Positions 5,494 to 12,388 of a stretch of 12,388 bases of DNA are shown one piece after another. A model generated the notes under the pieces. It made no database searches. It was not told the origin of the DNA and saw nothing but the letters and a program-made list of their open reading frames with translations. Positions within the stretch are counted from its first letter, which is position 1; every line of letters starts with the position of its first letter. Where the stretch lies: contig JAISYD010000082.1 of NCBI GenBank assembly GCA_031270145.1, forward strand, positions 1-12,388, written 5' to 3'. The translations under genes and the position numbers were made by a program. This stretch comes from Planctomycetota bacterium. GTDB lineage: Bacteria; Planctomycetota; SZUA-567.

Positions 5494-6231
5494 ATGCAAG
5501 GCAAAAATGCGGTGATTACCGGCGGCGCCAGGGGCATTGGCGAATCCATCGCCAGGCTTTTGGCCAAAATGGGCGCCAACATCGTCATTTGGGATGTCCT
5601 GGAGGATCAGGCCAAGGCCACCGCCGGGGCCATCGCCTCCGCTTTCGGGGTCAAGACCGCCGGCCAGGCCGCCGACGTCACCTCCGGCGACTCGGTGGAG
5701 GCGGCGGTCGCGGCCGCCGTCGCCGGCCTGGGCGGCATCGATATCCTGATCAACAACGCCGGCATCACTCGCGACGGCCTGCTGATCCGCATGAAGGAGG
5801 AGGATTGGGACAAGGTCCTAGCCATCAACCTCAAGGGCGTCTGGCAATGCACCAAATCGGTGGGGCGGGTGATGCTCAAGGCCAGGCGCGGCGCCATCGT
5901 GAACATCGCCTCGGTGGTGGGAGTGATGGGCAACGCCGGCCAGGCCAACTATTCCGCCTCCAAGGCCGGAGTCATCGGCCTGACCAAAACCTCGGCCAAG
6001 GAATTCGCCTCCCGCGGGATCCGGGTCAACGCCGTGGCTCCCGGCTTCATCCGCACCGCCATGACCGACAAGCTCACGGACGAGCAAAGGAAGCGCATGC
6101 TGGATCTGATCCCGCTGGGCCAGTTGGGCACGCCCGAGGACGTGGCCGACGCCGCGGTTTTCCTCGCCTCCGACGCCGCCCGCTACATCACCGGCCAAAC
6201 CATCAATGTTTGCGGCGGCATGCTGATGTGA
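5494..6231 (+). CDS. fabG: 3-oxoacyl-ACP reductase FabG
   Basis: FabG reduces beta-ketoacyl-ACP to the 3-hydroxy form in fatty acid elongation. It is a classical short-chain dehydrogenase of 245 residues. The nucleotide-binding motif TGGARGIG spans 9-16 and NNAG 87-90. The catalytic tetrad is Asn112, Ser140, Tyr153 and Lys157 (YSASK). The end of the second strand reads VIWDVLED, with Asp34 where NADPH-using FabGs usually have a neutral or basic residue. In this superfamily an acidic residue there favours NADH, so an NADH preference is inferred. An excellent AAGGAGG (5478-5484) lies 9 bases before ATG. Position next to fabD supports the FabG assignment over other reductases of this superfamily. 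acpP, the usual downstream neighbour, is missing. Confidence 0.9.
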   Translation: MQGKNAVITGGARGIGESIARLLAKMGANIVIWDVLEDQAKATAGAIASAFGVKTAGQAADVTSGDSVEAAVAAAVAGLGGIDILINNAGITRDGLLIRMKEEDWDKVLAINLKGVWQCTKSVGRVMLKARRGAIVNIASVVGVMGNAGQANYSASKAGVIGLTKTSAKEFASRGIRVNAVAPGFIRTAMTDKLTDEQRKRMLDLIPLGQLGTPEDVADAAVFLASDAARYITGQTINVCGGMLM

Positions 6232-6374
6232 CCGCCCAATCCCCGGCGAAAAAACACCCTTGCCCAGATTGCCGCGCCTGTCGGTTCTGCCCGGATCGCA
6301 GGTGCGCTTTTTGTCTCGGCTGGCCGGCCGATCCGGCCGGCGGCAAACCGGCTTGCGAACAGGAAGGACCGGCC
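6228..6374 (+). other. In-frame cysteine-rich leader of the M16C gene, with alternative GTG start
   Basis: The M16C frame is open upstream of its ATG, through 49 codons starting at GTG 6228. That GTG overlaps the fabG stop as GTGA, a typical coupled start. The encoded leader has seven cysteines (12, 15, 18, 21, 26, 29, 43 counted from the GTG) in the pattern C-x2-C-x2-C-x2-C-x4-C-x2-C, reading CPDCRACRFCPDRRCAFC. It looks like a zinc- or cluster-binding knuckle. A strong AGGAAGGA (6361-6368) then sits 6 bases before ATG 6375. Three readings are possible: an N-terminal domain of a 1043-residue peptidase, two isoforms from two starts, or a decayed or fused small gene. GC-rich third positions favour translation. 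I do not recognise the domain with certainty. Confidence 0.5.
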
Positions 6375-9359
6375 ATGCGCGACCAGGCGGTGAAAATGGC
6401 GGAACGGTTTGTTCCGGGCGGCGTTTATTCGGGCTTCACCCTCGAGCGCGCCGGCGATCTCGGGGACATGCGCCTCCGGGCCCTCGAATTCCGGCACCTG
6501 AAATCCGGCGCCCGCCTGCTGCACCTGGCGGCCGACGATCCGGAAAACCTTTTCGCCGTCGCCTTCCGTACGCCGCCGCCGGACGACGCCGGCTTGCCGC
6601 ACATCATCGAACACAGCGTCCTTTGCGGTTCCCGGCGCTATCCGGTGAAGGACCCCTTCGTCGAGCTGCTGAAAACCAGCCTCGCCACCTTCCTCAACGC
6701 CTTCACCTATCCCGACCGCACCGTCTACCCCTGCGCCAGCCTGAACCGGAAGGATTTCCACAACCTGCTGCGGGTATACGCCGACGCCGTCTTTTTCCCC
6801 CTGCTGTCGGAGGATCACCTTCGCCAGGAGGGCCATCACCTGGAGTTCCCGCCCGGCGGCCGCCCCCGGATCAAGGGCGTGGTCTACAACGAGATGCGCG
6901 GGGTCTATTCGGATCCGGCCAGCCTCATGGAACGGCATCTGCAGCGCCTGCTGTTCGCCTCCAACGCCTACGGCCGCGACTACGGCGGCGATCCGGAGCG
7001 CATTCCGGCCCTTGGCCACCGGCAGTACCTCGACTTCCACCGGACTTATTACCATCCCGCCAACGCCTGGCTGTTCACCTACGGCGACGCCGACATCCGG
7101 GAAACCCTGGCGCTGCTTGACGGCGAGTTTCTCGGCGGCTTCCGGAAAATGGAGGTGGATTCCGCCATAGCGCCGCTGGAGCGCTGGAGCGCGCCCCGGC
7201 GGGGGGAGTTCAAGTATCCGCTGGACGCGGAGGACTCGCCCGCCGGCAAGACCGACATCGCCGTCGCCTTCGCCGCCAACGACCGCCGCGACGTCGTCGC
7301 CTGCCTGGCCATGCGGGTCGTCGATTACTACCTGCTGGACAACGCCGCCTCGCCCCTCCGGAAGGCGCTGATCGATTCGAGGCTCGGGGAGGATCTGGGC
7401 GATTGCGGCTACGCCGATCACCAGCGCGACACCTTTTTCACCGTGATCCTGAAAGGCTCGGAGCCGGAGCGGGCCGAAGCGGCGGAAAAACTGGTCCTTG
7501 ACGTCCTCCGCCGCGAATGCGAGGCCGGCTTCGCCGCCGACCGGGTGGGGGCGGCCCTCCGCCAGTTCGAGCTGGCGGCGCGGGAAATCCGGCCCCAGTA
7601 TCCCCTGCACCTGATGGAGCGAGCCTTCGGCGCCTGGCTGTACGGCTCGGATCCGCTGGGGCAGATCCAGATTTCCGCCCGCCTGGCGGAGTTGCGCCTG
7701 GCGCTGGCGGCCGACCGCCGCTTCCTCGAGAACCAGGCGCGCAAGTGGCTGCTGGACAACCCGCACCGCTTGCGGATAGTCCTGGCGCCGGACGTAAACT
7801 TCCGGGCGGAAAAGGAGCGGGAGACCGAGGCGGCGGTGGAGAAAATCGTCGCCGGCCTGGGCCGGGACGAATTGGCGGCGGCGCGGGCGACGGCGGCGCG
7901 CCTGGAGGCGGCGCAGTCGGCCCCGAACTCTCCCGAGGCCCTCGCCACCCTGCCCAGGCTGGCCATGGCGGACGTGTCCCCCGAGCCGATCCCGCTGGAT
8001 TTCAAGGTGCTCCGGGCGGCGGATTGGGATGTCGTCGACGTGCCCATGTATGCCGGCGGCATCGGCTACCTCGATCTCCGTTTCAGCCTATCCGGCCTGG
8101 AGGGCGACGATCTTGATTTCCTGCCCCTGTTCTGCGAGGCGCTGGCGAAAACCGGTGCGGCCGGCCTCGACTACGCCGCCATGGCGGAGCGGGAGGCCGC
8201 CTCGGTAGGCGCCCTTGACTTTGCGGTGGGACTGGGCTTCCACGTCGAGGGGGCGGCCAGGGCCGGATTGCGGCTGGGCGTTTGGCTCAAGGCGCTGGAA
8301 CCGGACTGGGATCAGGCGCTTTCGGTGCTGGCGGATCGCCTCTTCCAGGCCGATTTTTCCGATCTGGATCGCCTGCGGGACATCATCCTCCAGTCCCGCA
8401 CGGCTTGGCGGAGCCAGATCATCCCGTCCGGCAACTCCTACGCCTCGCTGTACGCCGCCAGCCGGCTGAACCCCGCCCTGGCGATCTCGGAACGGCTGTC
8501 CGGTTGCTCCCAGGCCAGATTCGTCGAGCGCCTGGCCTCGGATTTGGCCGGCCGGCTGGCCGGGCTGCCCGGCCGGCTAGCCGCCCTGCGGGATCGCGTC
8601 CTGGCCGGCGCCGCGCCGGCGGCGTCCCATATCGGCTCGGCCGGGATCGGCTCGGCTTGCCGCTCCTGGCTGGAAACCAACGCCAACCGCTTCGGCGGAC
8701 GCGCCCAAGCGGATCTGGCCGCCCTGGCCGCCCCGGCGGAAGGGGCCGGCGCCGGCCCCCTCCGCGTCGGGCTGGCGGCGCCGGCCGAGGTGGCCTTCGC
8801 CGCCCAGGCCGTCAAGGCGCCGGCCCTGGCGCATCCGGACGCCCCGGCCCTGGTTCTGCTCGGGATGCAACTGAGTTTCGGGCATTTGTGGAACGAGGTG
8901 CGGGTCAAGGGCGGCGCCTACGGGGTCAGGGCCAGCTTCGACGGGTCGCGGGAGGTCTTCACCTTTTCCAGCTTCCGCGACCCGAACATTTTCCGCACCT
9001 TCGACTCTTTCGCCTCCTGCCCCGCCTTTGTCGCCGGGGAGATGGATTTGTCCCCAGCCGGGCTGGAACAGGCGATTATCGGCGCCGTCAAGGTCATGGA
9101 TCAGCCGCTGCGCCCGGCCGCGGCGCTGTCGACCGCCCTGACCCGGCATCTTGCCGGCGAGGACGAGGCGTTCCGGCGCGCCTTCCGCCGCCGGCTGCTT
9201 TCGCTTACCGCCGCCGAGGTGCGGGGGGCGGCGGAGCGCCTTTTCGCCGGCTTGGGACAGGCGCCGCTCTGCGCCCTGGCCAGCCGCGAGAAACTGGCGG
9301 AGGAGAACGGCCGGGCCGGGGATCGCCGCCTGACCATCGAGCCGCTGTGGGAAAAGTGA
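6375..9359 (+). CDS. M16C family zinc metallopeptidase (presequence-protease/falcilysin type)
   Basis: This is a 994-residue peptidase of the insulinase clan. The two halves of such proteins form a closed chamber that degrades unfolded or short peptides. The inverted zinc motif HIIEH is at 76-80, and the third ligand is probably Glu173 in VVYNEMRGVYSDP. SVLCGSRRYPVKDPF directly after the zinc site and LNAFTYPDRTVYP (107-119) are typical of the M16C branch. The C-terminal half holds VKGGAYG (844-850) followed by FSSFRDPN, the conserved substrate-pocket region. There is no signal peptide, so it is probably cytoplasmic. The start ATG is supported by AGGAAGGA 6 bases upstream and by the onset of homology; an in-frame extension begins at 6228. 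It follows fabG so closely that co-transcription is likely, but a link to lipid synthesis is not known. Confidence 0.92.
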   Translation: MRDQAVKMAERFVPGGVYSGFTLERAGDLGDMRLRALEFRHLKSGARLLHLAADDPENLFAVAFRTPPPDDAGLPHIIEHSVLCGSRRYPVKDPFVELLKTSLATFLNAFTYPDRTVYPCASLNRKDFHNLLRVYADAVFFPLLSEDHLRQEGHHLEFPPGGRPRIKGVVYNEMRGVYSDPASLMERHLQRLLFASNAYGRDYGGDPERIPALGHRQYLDFHRTYYHPANAWLFTYGDADIRETLALLDGEFLGGFRKMEVDSAIAPLERWSAPRRGEFKYPLDAEDSPAGKTDIAVAFAANDRRDVVACLAMRVVDYYLLDNAASPLRKALIDSRLGEDLGDCGYADHQRDTFFTVILKGSEPERAEAAEKLVLDVLRRECEAGFAADRVGAALRQFELAAREIRPQYPLHLMERAFGAWLYGSDPLGQIQISARLAELRLALAADRRFLENQARKWLLDNPHRLRIVLAPDVNFRAEKERETEAAVEKIVAGLGRDELAAARATAARLEAAQSAPNSPEALATLPRLAMADVSPEPIPLDFKVLRAADWDVVDVPMYAGGIGYLDLRFSLSGLEGDDLDFLPLFCEALAKTGAAGLDYAAMAEREAASVGALDFAVGLGFHVEGAARAGLRLGVWLKALEPDWDQALSVLADRLFQADFSDLDRLRDIILQSRTAWRSQIIPSGNSYASLYAASRLNPALAISERLSGCSQARFVERLASDLAGRLAGLPGRLAALRDRVLAGAAPAASHIGSAGIGSACRSWLETNANRFGGRAQADLAALAAPAEGAGAGPLRVGLAAPAEVAFAAQAVKAPALAHPDAPALVLLGMQLSFGHLWNEVRVKGGAYGVRASFDGSREVFTFSSFRDPNIFRTFDSFASCPAFVAGEMDLSPAGLEQAIIGAVKVMDQPLRPAAALSTALTRHLAGEDEAFRRAFRRRLLSLTAAEVRGAAERLFAGLGQAPLCALASREKLAEENGRAGDRRLTIEPLWEK

Positions 9360-9372
9360 GGGTCGGGTCGGT

Positions 9373-10020
9373 TTAGTCCAGCAGGAACGGGTTGGTCGCC
9401 AATTCTCTTCCCGCCCGGCTGGCGGGGCCGTGGCCGGGCAGGACGGCGGCGTCGGGGGAAAGCGAGGCCAACAGGCGGCGGACGCCGGCGACGAGGGCCG
9501 GGCCGTCGCCGCCGGGGAAGTCGCCGCGGCCCACCGAGCCGGCGAACACCGTGTCGCCGGTGAAGGCGAAACGCCCGCCGTCGGCCAGGTAAACCATTTC
9601 GCCGGGTTCATGCCCCGGCACCTCCGCCGCCCGCCAGTCCAGGCCGGCGGCGGAAAACGTCTCGCCGTCGGCCAGAATCCGGCCGGCCGGGCGGATGCGG
9701 ATCGGCGGCCCGAGAAGAAGGCTGAGGTTGAGGTTGGGATCGCCGCCCCGGCGCGAGGTCTCGGCCGAGCAGGCGAGGACGGCCCCCGGCCAGGCGGCCA
9801 GCAGCCCGGTCACGCCGCCTATATGATCCGCGTGGGAATGGGTAAGCAGGATCAGCTCGAGCGCCAGGCCGGCCTTCCGTATCTCGGCGTCGATTCTCCC
9901 GGGCTCGGCCCCGGGATCGACGACCACGCAGGGGACGGTCTCGCCGCCGGCCGGGCCGTCGGCGTAGGCGATATGGCAGTTGGCGGCCAATTCCCCCACT
10001 TCCAGGGTCAGCGTCCGCAT
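9373..10020 (-). CDS. MBL-fold metal-dependent hydrolase (glyoxalase II-like)
   Basis: This 215-residue protein is of the metallo-beta-lactamase fold. The metal motif THSHADH is at residues 60-66, with further ligands His137 (VPGHEPGEMVY), Asp156 (FTGDTVFAGSVGRGDFPGGD) and His197 (LPGHGPAS). The GDTVFAGSVGR and PGHGP...NPFL features are typical of short glyoxalase II-like thioester hydrolases. The substrate cannot be told from sequence, and the longer C-terminal glutathione-binding domain of true glyoxalase II is absent. The frame is open further upstream, but homology begins at ATG 10020. This ATG shares its A with the TGA of the upstream M20 gene (TGATG), so translation is probably coupled. 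It converges on the M16C gene with 13 bases between the stop codons. Confidence 0.9.
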   Translation of the reverse strand: MRTLTLEVGELAANCHIAYADGPAGGETVPCVVVDPGAEPGRIDAEIRKAGLALELILLTHSHADHIGGVTGLLAAWPGAVLACSAETSRRGGDPNLNLSLLLGPPIRIRPAGRILADGETFSAAGLDWRAAEVPGHEPGEMVYLADGGRFAFTGDTVFAGSVGRGDFPGGDGPALVAGVRRLLASLSPDAAVLPGHGPASRAGRELATNPFLLD

Positions 10021-11237
10021 CAGTCTTTCGCCTTGCCCCGGCGGGAAATCCGGCCGGCGTCGCCGATCAGGTTCAGCAGTATCTCCACCGCGTCGGCCAT
10101 GTCCTTGAGGTTGGCGCGCTCCTCGGCGCCGTGCGCCCCGTACATGCCGCAGCCCAGCACCACCGACTCCAGGCCGCGGCGGTTCAGGATGTTGGCGTCG
10201 GAGCCGCCCTGGGCCGAGACGATTCGCGGGGCCAAGCCGGCTTTTTCCACCGCCGCGCCCAGTCTTTTGACGATTGTCGCCTCGTTCGCCACCCGGTAGC
10301 CCTCGTAACTGACCTCGACGTCCACGTCCACCCGCGAGTACTTGATCTTGATGCCGTCCCCGCCGCCTTCGACCACGTCCATGCCGGAGCCGCCGCCCAG
10401 CCGGAAGGTGCGGTTTTCCCGCACCACCCCCTCGATGCAGGCGATGACCCGCTTGACGTGGAAGTCGAGGACGTCCTTGCGGTGGCTGCGGATCTCGTAT
10501 TCGGCGTAGGCCGAATCGGGGATGATGTTGATGGCGGTTCCGGAGCGCATGACGCCGAGGTTGGCGGTGGTGAACTCGTCCAGCCGGCCCATGGGGAGCC
10601 TGGCCAGGGTCTGGGCCATGACGAAGGCGGCGTTGATCTTGTTTTCCGGGAAGGCGGCGTGGCCGGCCAGGCCGTGCACCGTGATGCGGAAGGTCACCTT
10701 GGTGGGGGCGGCGACGACGATTTCGCACGGCTGGGAGTGGTCGAGGATGACGGCGGCGTCAAGGCCGCGGTAGATTTCCGGATCCAGCGCCGCCGCCCCC
10801 AGGGCCTCGATTTCCTCGCAGACGGTGAAGACGAAAACCAGATCGCCGTGCGGCTGTTTGCCGTCGCTTAGCCGGGAGAGCGTCTCCAGCATGACGGCGC
10901 AGCCGGTCTTGTCGTCGGCGCCGAGGATGCCGCCGCCCTCGCGGCGCACCCATTCTCCCTCCAGCAGCGGGTTGGCGGGAGGCGCGCCCGGGCTTTCCAC
11001 CGTATCCAGATGGGCGGAGATGAGCAGGCGCGGACCCTTGCCCGAACCTGGCGCCTTCACCACCAGGTTGCCGCAGTCCCCCTCCAACTCCTGGCCGGCG
11101 CCGTCCTCCAGCGGTTCGAAGCCCAGGGCGCGGATTTTTTTCGCCAGGACGTTGGCCGCCGCCCTTTCATGCCGGGAAGGCGAGGGCGTCCGGCAAAGAT
11201 CCAGGAAATTGTCCAACAGCGTCGATTTTTTCGGCAT
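10020..11237 (-). CDS. M20 family metallopeptidase, tripeptidase T-like
   Basis: This is a 405-residue zinc aminopeptidase of the M20 family, probably removing residues from short peptides in the cytoplasm. Likely metal ligands and catalytic residues, in order, are SAHLDTV (His76, Asp78), GILGADDKTG (Asp108 bridging), VCEEIEALG (Glu141 catalytic, Glu142 ligand), ILDHS (Asp166), and GMYGAHGAEE (His369). GGSDANILN (345-353) is typical of the PepT-like branch. A Gly-rich segment (about 280-296, GGGSGMD...GGGDG) seems to be an insertion in the dimerisation domain. PepT itself or a related dipeptidase is possible, so I give no symbol. The start is preceded by AGGGG about 8 bases upstream on the minus strand. 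The FIST gene ends 50 bases upstream, and the MBL gene overlaps by one base, suggesting one operon. Confidence 0.9.
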   Translation of the reverse strand: MPKKSTLLDNFLDLCRTPSPSRHERAAANVLAKKIRALGFEPLEDGAGQELEGDCGNLVVKAPGSGKGPRLLISAHLDTVESPGAPPANPLLEGEWVRREGGGILGADDKTGCAVMLETLSRLSDGKQPHGDLVFVFTVCEEIEALGAAALDPEIYRGLDAAVILDHSQPCEIVVAAPTKVTFRITVHGLAGHAAFPENKINAAFVMAQTLARLPMGRLDEFTTANLGVMRSGTAINIIPDSAYAEYEIRSHRKDVLDFHVKRVIACIEGVVRENRTFRLGGGSGMDVVEGGGDGIKIKYSRVDVDVEVSYEGYRVANEATIVKRLGAAVEKAGLAPRIVSAQGGSDANILNRRGLESVVLGCGMYGAHGAEERANLKDMADAVEILLNLIGDAGRISRRGKAKD

Positions 11238-11287
11238 GCAGCGCCCCTTTTCAAATCCCGGGATTTCCGCGCCCCGGCCCGCCGCCC

Positions 11288-12388
11288 TCAGGCGAAAAGG
11301 GCCATGACCGAGGTCTGGTTGACGTTGGCGATGTAGACTTCCCCGAAAGTGGCGAAGCCGGCGGTTTCCGAATCCCGGAACAGCGGCCCGTAATTGTCCA
11401 GGCGCTGGTCGGCTTCCAGGGCCATGAAGCGGTGGGCGCAGTCGAAATCCAGGATCGCCGCTATCTTACCGCCAAGTTTTCGCCGTTGCTCCGCCAGCCT
11501 GGCGGCGGTCTTGGCGACGATGTCGCCGTTACGCATCAGGCACAGGCGCTGGCCGCTCTTGGCCGAGCAGAAGAGCTGGAGCCCGCCATTGTCCAATATG
11601 CGGCGGCCGGCCCGGATGAAGGGATCGCCGGCGGCCATCAGCCCCAATGGGTACCGCAGGTAGGCGTCCTCGGTTATTTTGCCGCCGGGGATGCCGATCC
11701 CCTCCGCGTAAACCTCGGCGGCCGGCCGGCCGTCCAGTTCGAGGATGGTCCGCTCCGCCTCGTCGGCCCCGGTCACCAGGAAACTTTTGTCCAGCGGCTC
11801 GGCGGCCTGGGTTTTCAGCAGGGAGAAGGGGGCGGCGGGTTTCAGCAACGCCAGGACGGCGGCATCGGCATAGGTCTTCCCGTCGACATACTGGCGGATT
11901 TTCTTCATGGAAAAGTCGTCGCTGGCGAAGCCGCCGATGAAGGTGACGTTGGTCTGGTCGGCGAGGCCCTCCATGACCTTTTCAATGTTGGGCGAGGAGC
12001 CGTCGAACAGGGTGACGCCCAGGTGCCGGTCATAGGGCAGATCGATGAGTTTCGCGCCGGCCAGGCCCTCCAGTTTCCGGATGGCCTTGTCCACCGAACC
12101 GGGATCGGCGGAGATGTTTTCCGCCGCCGTCGCCGCCGCGAAATCCAGCGCCCCGGGACCGAACGCCAGGGCGGCGATGCTTCCATAGTGGATTTTGTCC
12201 TTGCACACCTCGCCGTAGCTGGAGCAGCCGAAGGTCAGGGCCCCGGGGAAGGCGTCGCGGATCAACGGCGCCAATTCCGGATTGTCGTAAACGCTGGAGG
12301 CGAAAAAAATCAGGGTTTTTACCGGGATGCCGTCATATTCCCTTTGCAGCAGCCGAACCGCGCTTTTGGCGTCTCCAGCCTGGACGCA
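11288..12388 (-). CDS. FIST domain sensor-type protein, 5' end outside window
   Basis: FIST proteins are putative small-molecule sensing modules, found alone or fused to signalling domains. The frame stays open to the window edge, giving 366 visible residues. The FIST_N part shows TLIFFASSVYD, FPGALTFGCSSYGEV and FIGGFASDDF. The FIST_C part shows DAYLRYPLGL, AAILDFDCAHR, and GFATFGEVYIANVNQTSVMALF at the C-terminus. A TTG at 12274 could be read as a start, but the homologous FIST_N strand lies upstream of it, so the real start is beyond 12388. Only a few residues are likely missing. No output domain (kinase, GGDEF, chemoreceptor) is attached within the window. The NVNQT motif has Asn where I would expect His (H.NQT). 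The gene lies upstream of and in the same direction as the M20 and MBL genes. Confidence 0.88.
   Translation of the reverse strand, partial: CVQAGDAKSAVRLLQREYDGIPVKTLIFFASSVYDNPELAPLIRDAFPGALTFGCSSYGEVCKDKIHYGSIAALAFGPGALDFAAATAAENISADPGSVDKAIRKLEGLAGAKLIDLPYDRHLGVTLFDGSSPNIEKVMEGLADQTNVTFIGGFASDDFSMKKIRQYVDGKTYADAAVLALLKPAAPFSLLKTQAAEPLDKSFLVTGADEAERTILELDGRPAAEVYAEGIGIPGGKITEDAYLRYPLGLMAAGDPFIRAGRRILDNGGLQLFCSAKSGQRLCLMRNGDIVAKTAARLAEQRRKLGGKIAAILDFDCAHRFMALEADQRLDNYGPLFRDSETAGFATFGEVYIANVNQTSVMALFA

Noticed and set aside
5589..6227. Extension of the M16C frame back through fabG
   Set aside because: This part overlaps fabG in another frame and reads as Arg/Gly/Pro-rich low complexity. Only the portion after the fabG stop (6228 onward) is plausible coding sequence.
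6183..7766. Long minus-strand open frame of 527 codons opposite fabG and the M16C gene
   Set aside because: It lies opposite strongly conserved plus-strand genes, resembles no family, and is a common artefact of GC-rich coding DNA, where stops are rare on the complementary strand.
8540..8660. Short repeats GGCCGGCTGG and ATCGGCTCGG within the M16C gene
   Set aside because: They encode ordinary Leu/Ala/Gly-rich helix sequence in frame, with no sign of a mobile or regulatory repeat.
10021..10728. Extension of the MBL hydrolase frame through the M20 gene
   Set aside because: It overlaps the conserved M20 coding sequence in another frame. The MBL fold begins at ATG 10020, which is coupled to the M20 stop.

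Overview
The window is GC-rich and densely coded. The base composition, the lipoboxes on two exported proteins and the gene content point to a Gram-negative-type bacterium. PlsX has a segment reading KPSHLAAYGVMASIYS, and FabD has GLSLGE where most bacteria have GHSLGE. Together with the order rpmF-plsX-fabD-fabG, these remind me most of Planctomycetota and related PVC bacteria. That is inference from memory, low to moderate confidence, and a deltaproteobacterial-type genome cannot be excluded.

Layout, plus strand (1-9359). The 3' end of a thiC-family gene enters from the left edge. Next comes a pair nearly touching: an Ala/Pro-rich lipoprotein (1085-1828) and a putative helix-turn-helix protein (1830-2489). 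A promoter with a perfect TTGACA box then precedes a lipid-synthesis block. This starts with rpmF (59 codons, easily missed) and plsX 4 nt later. A self-contained unit interrupts the block: an A/T-rich upstream element, a good promoter, a ~115-nt leader, a 42-residue cysteine-rich lipoprotein and an intrinsic terminator. fabD and fabG follow. A very large M16C zinc peptidase comes last; its reading frame continues upstream without a stop into a seven-cysteine leader that overlaps the fabG stop codon by 4 nt.

Layout, minus strand (12388-9373). Three genes read towards the peptidase: a FIST sensor-type protein (5' end outside the window), an M20 peptidase of the tripeptidase-T type, and a glyoxalase II-like metallo-beta-lactamase-fold hydrolase. 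The last two share a base at TGATG, so they are probably translationally coupled. The two converging gene sets are separated by only 13 bp.

How they fit together. PlsX, FabD and FabG give acyl-phosphate production, malonyl loading of ACP and beta-ketoacyl reduction; fabH and acpP, often neighbours of these genes, are not here. The M16C and M20 peptidases both act on peptides. Most genes are conserved housekeeping families. The least explained parts are the cysteine-rich lipoprotein unit, the cysteine-rich leader of the M16C gene, and the lipoprotein/HTH pair. I saw no tRNA, rRNA, CRISPR array, insertion sequence or prophage.
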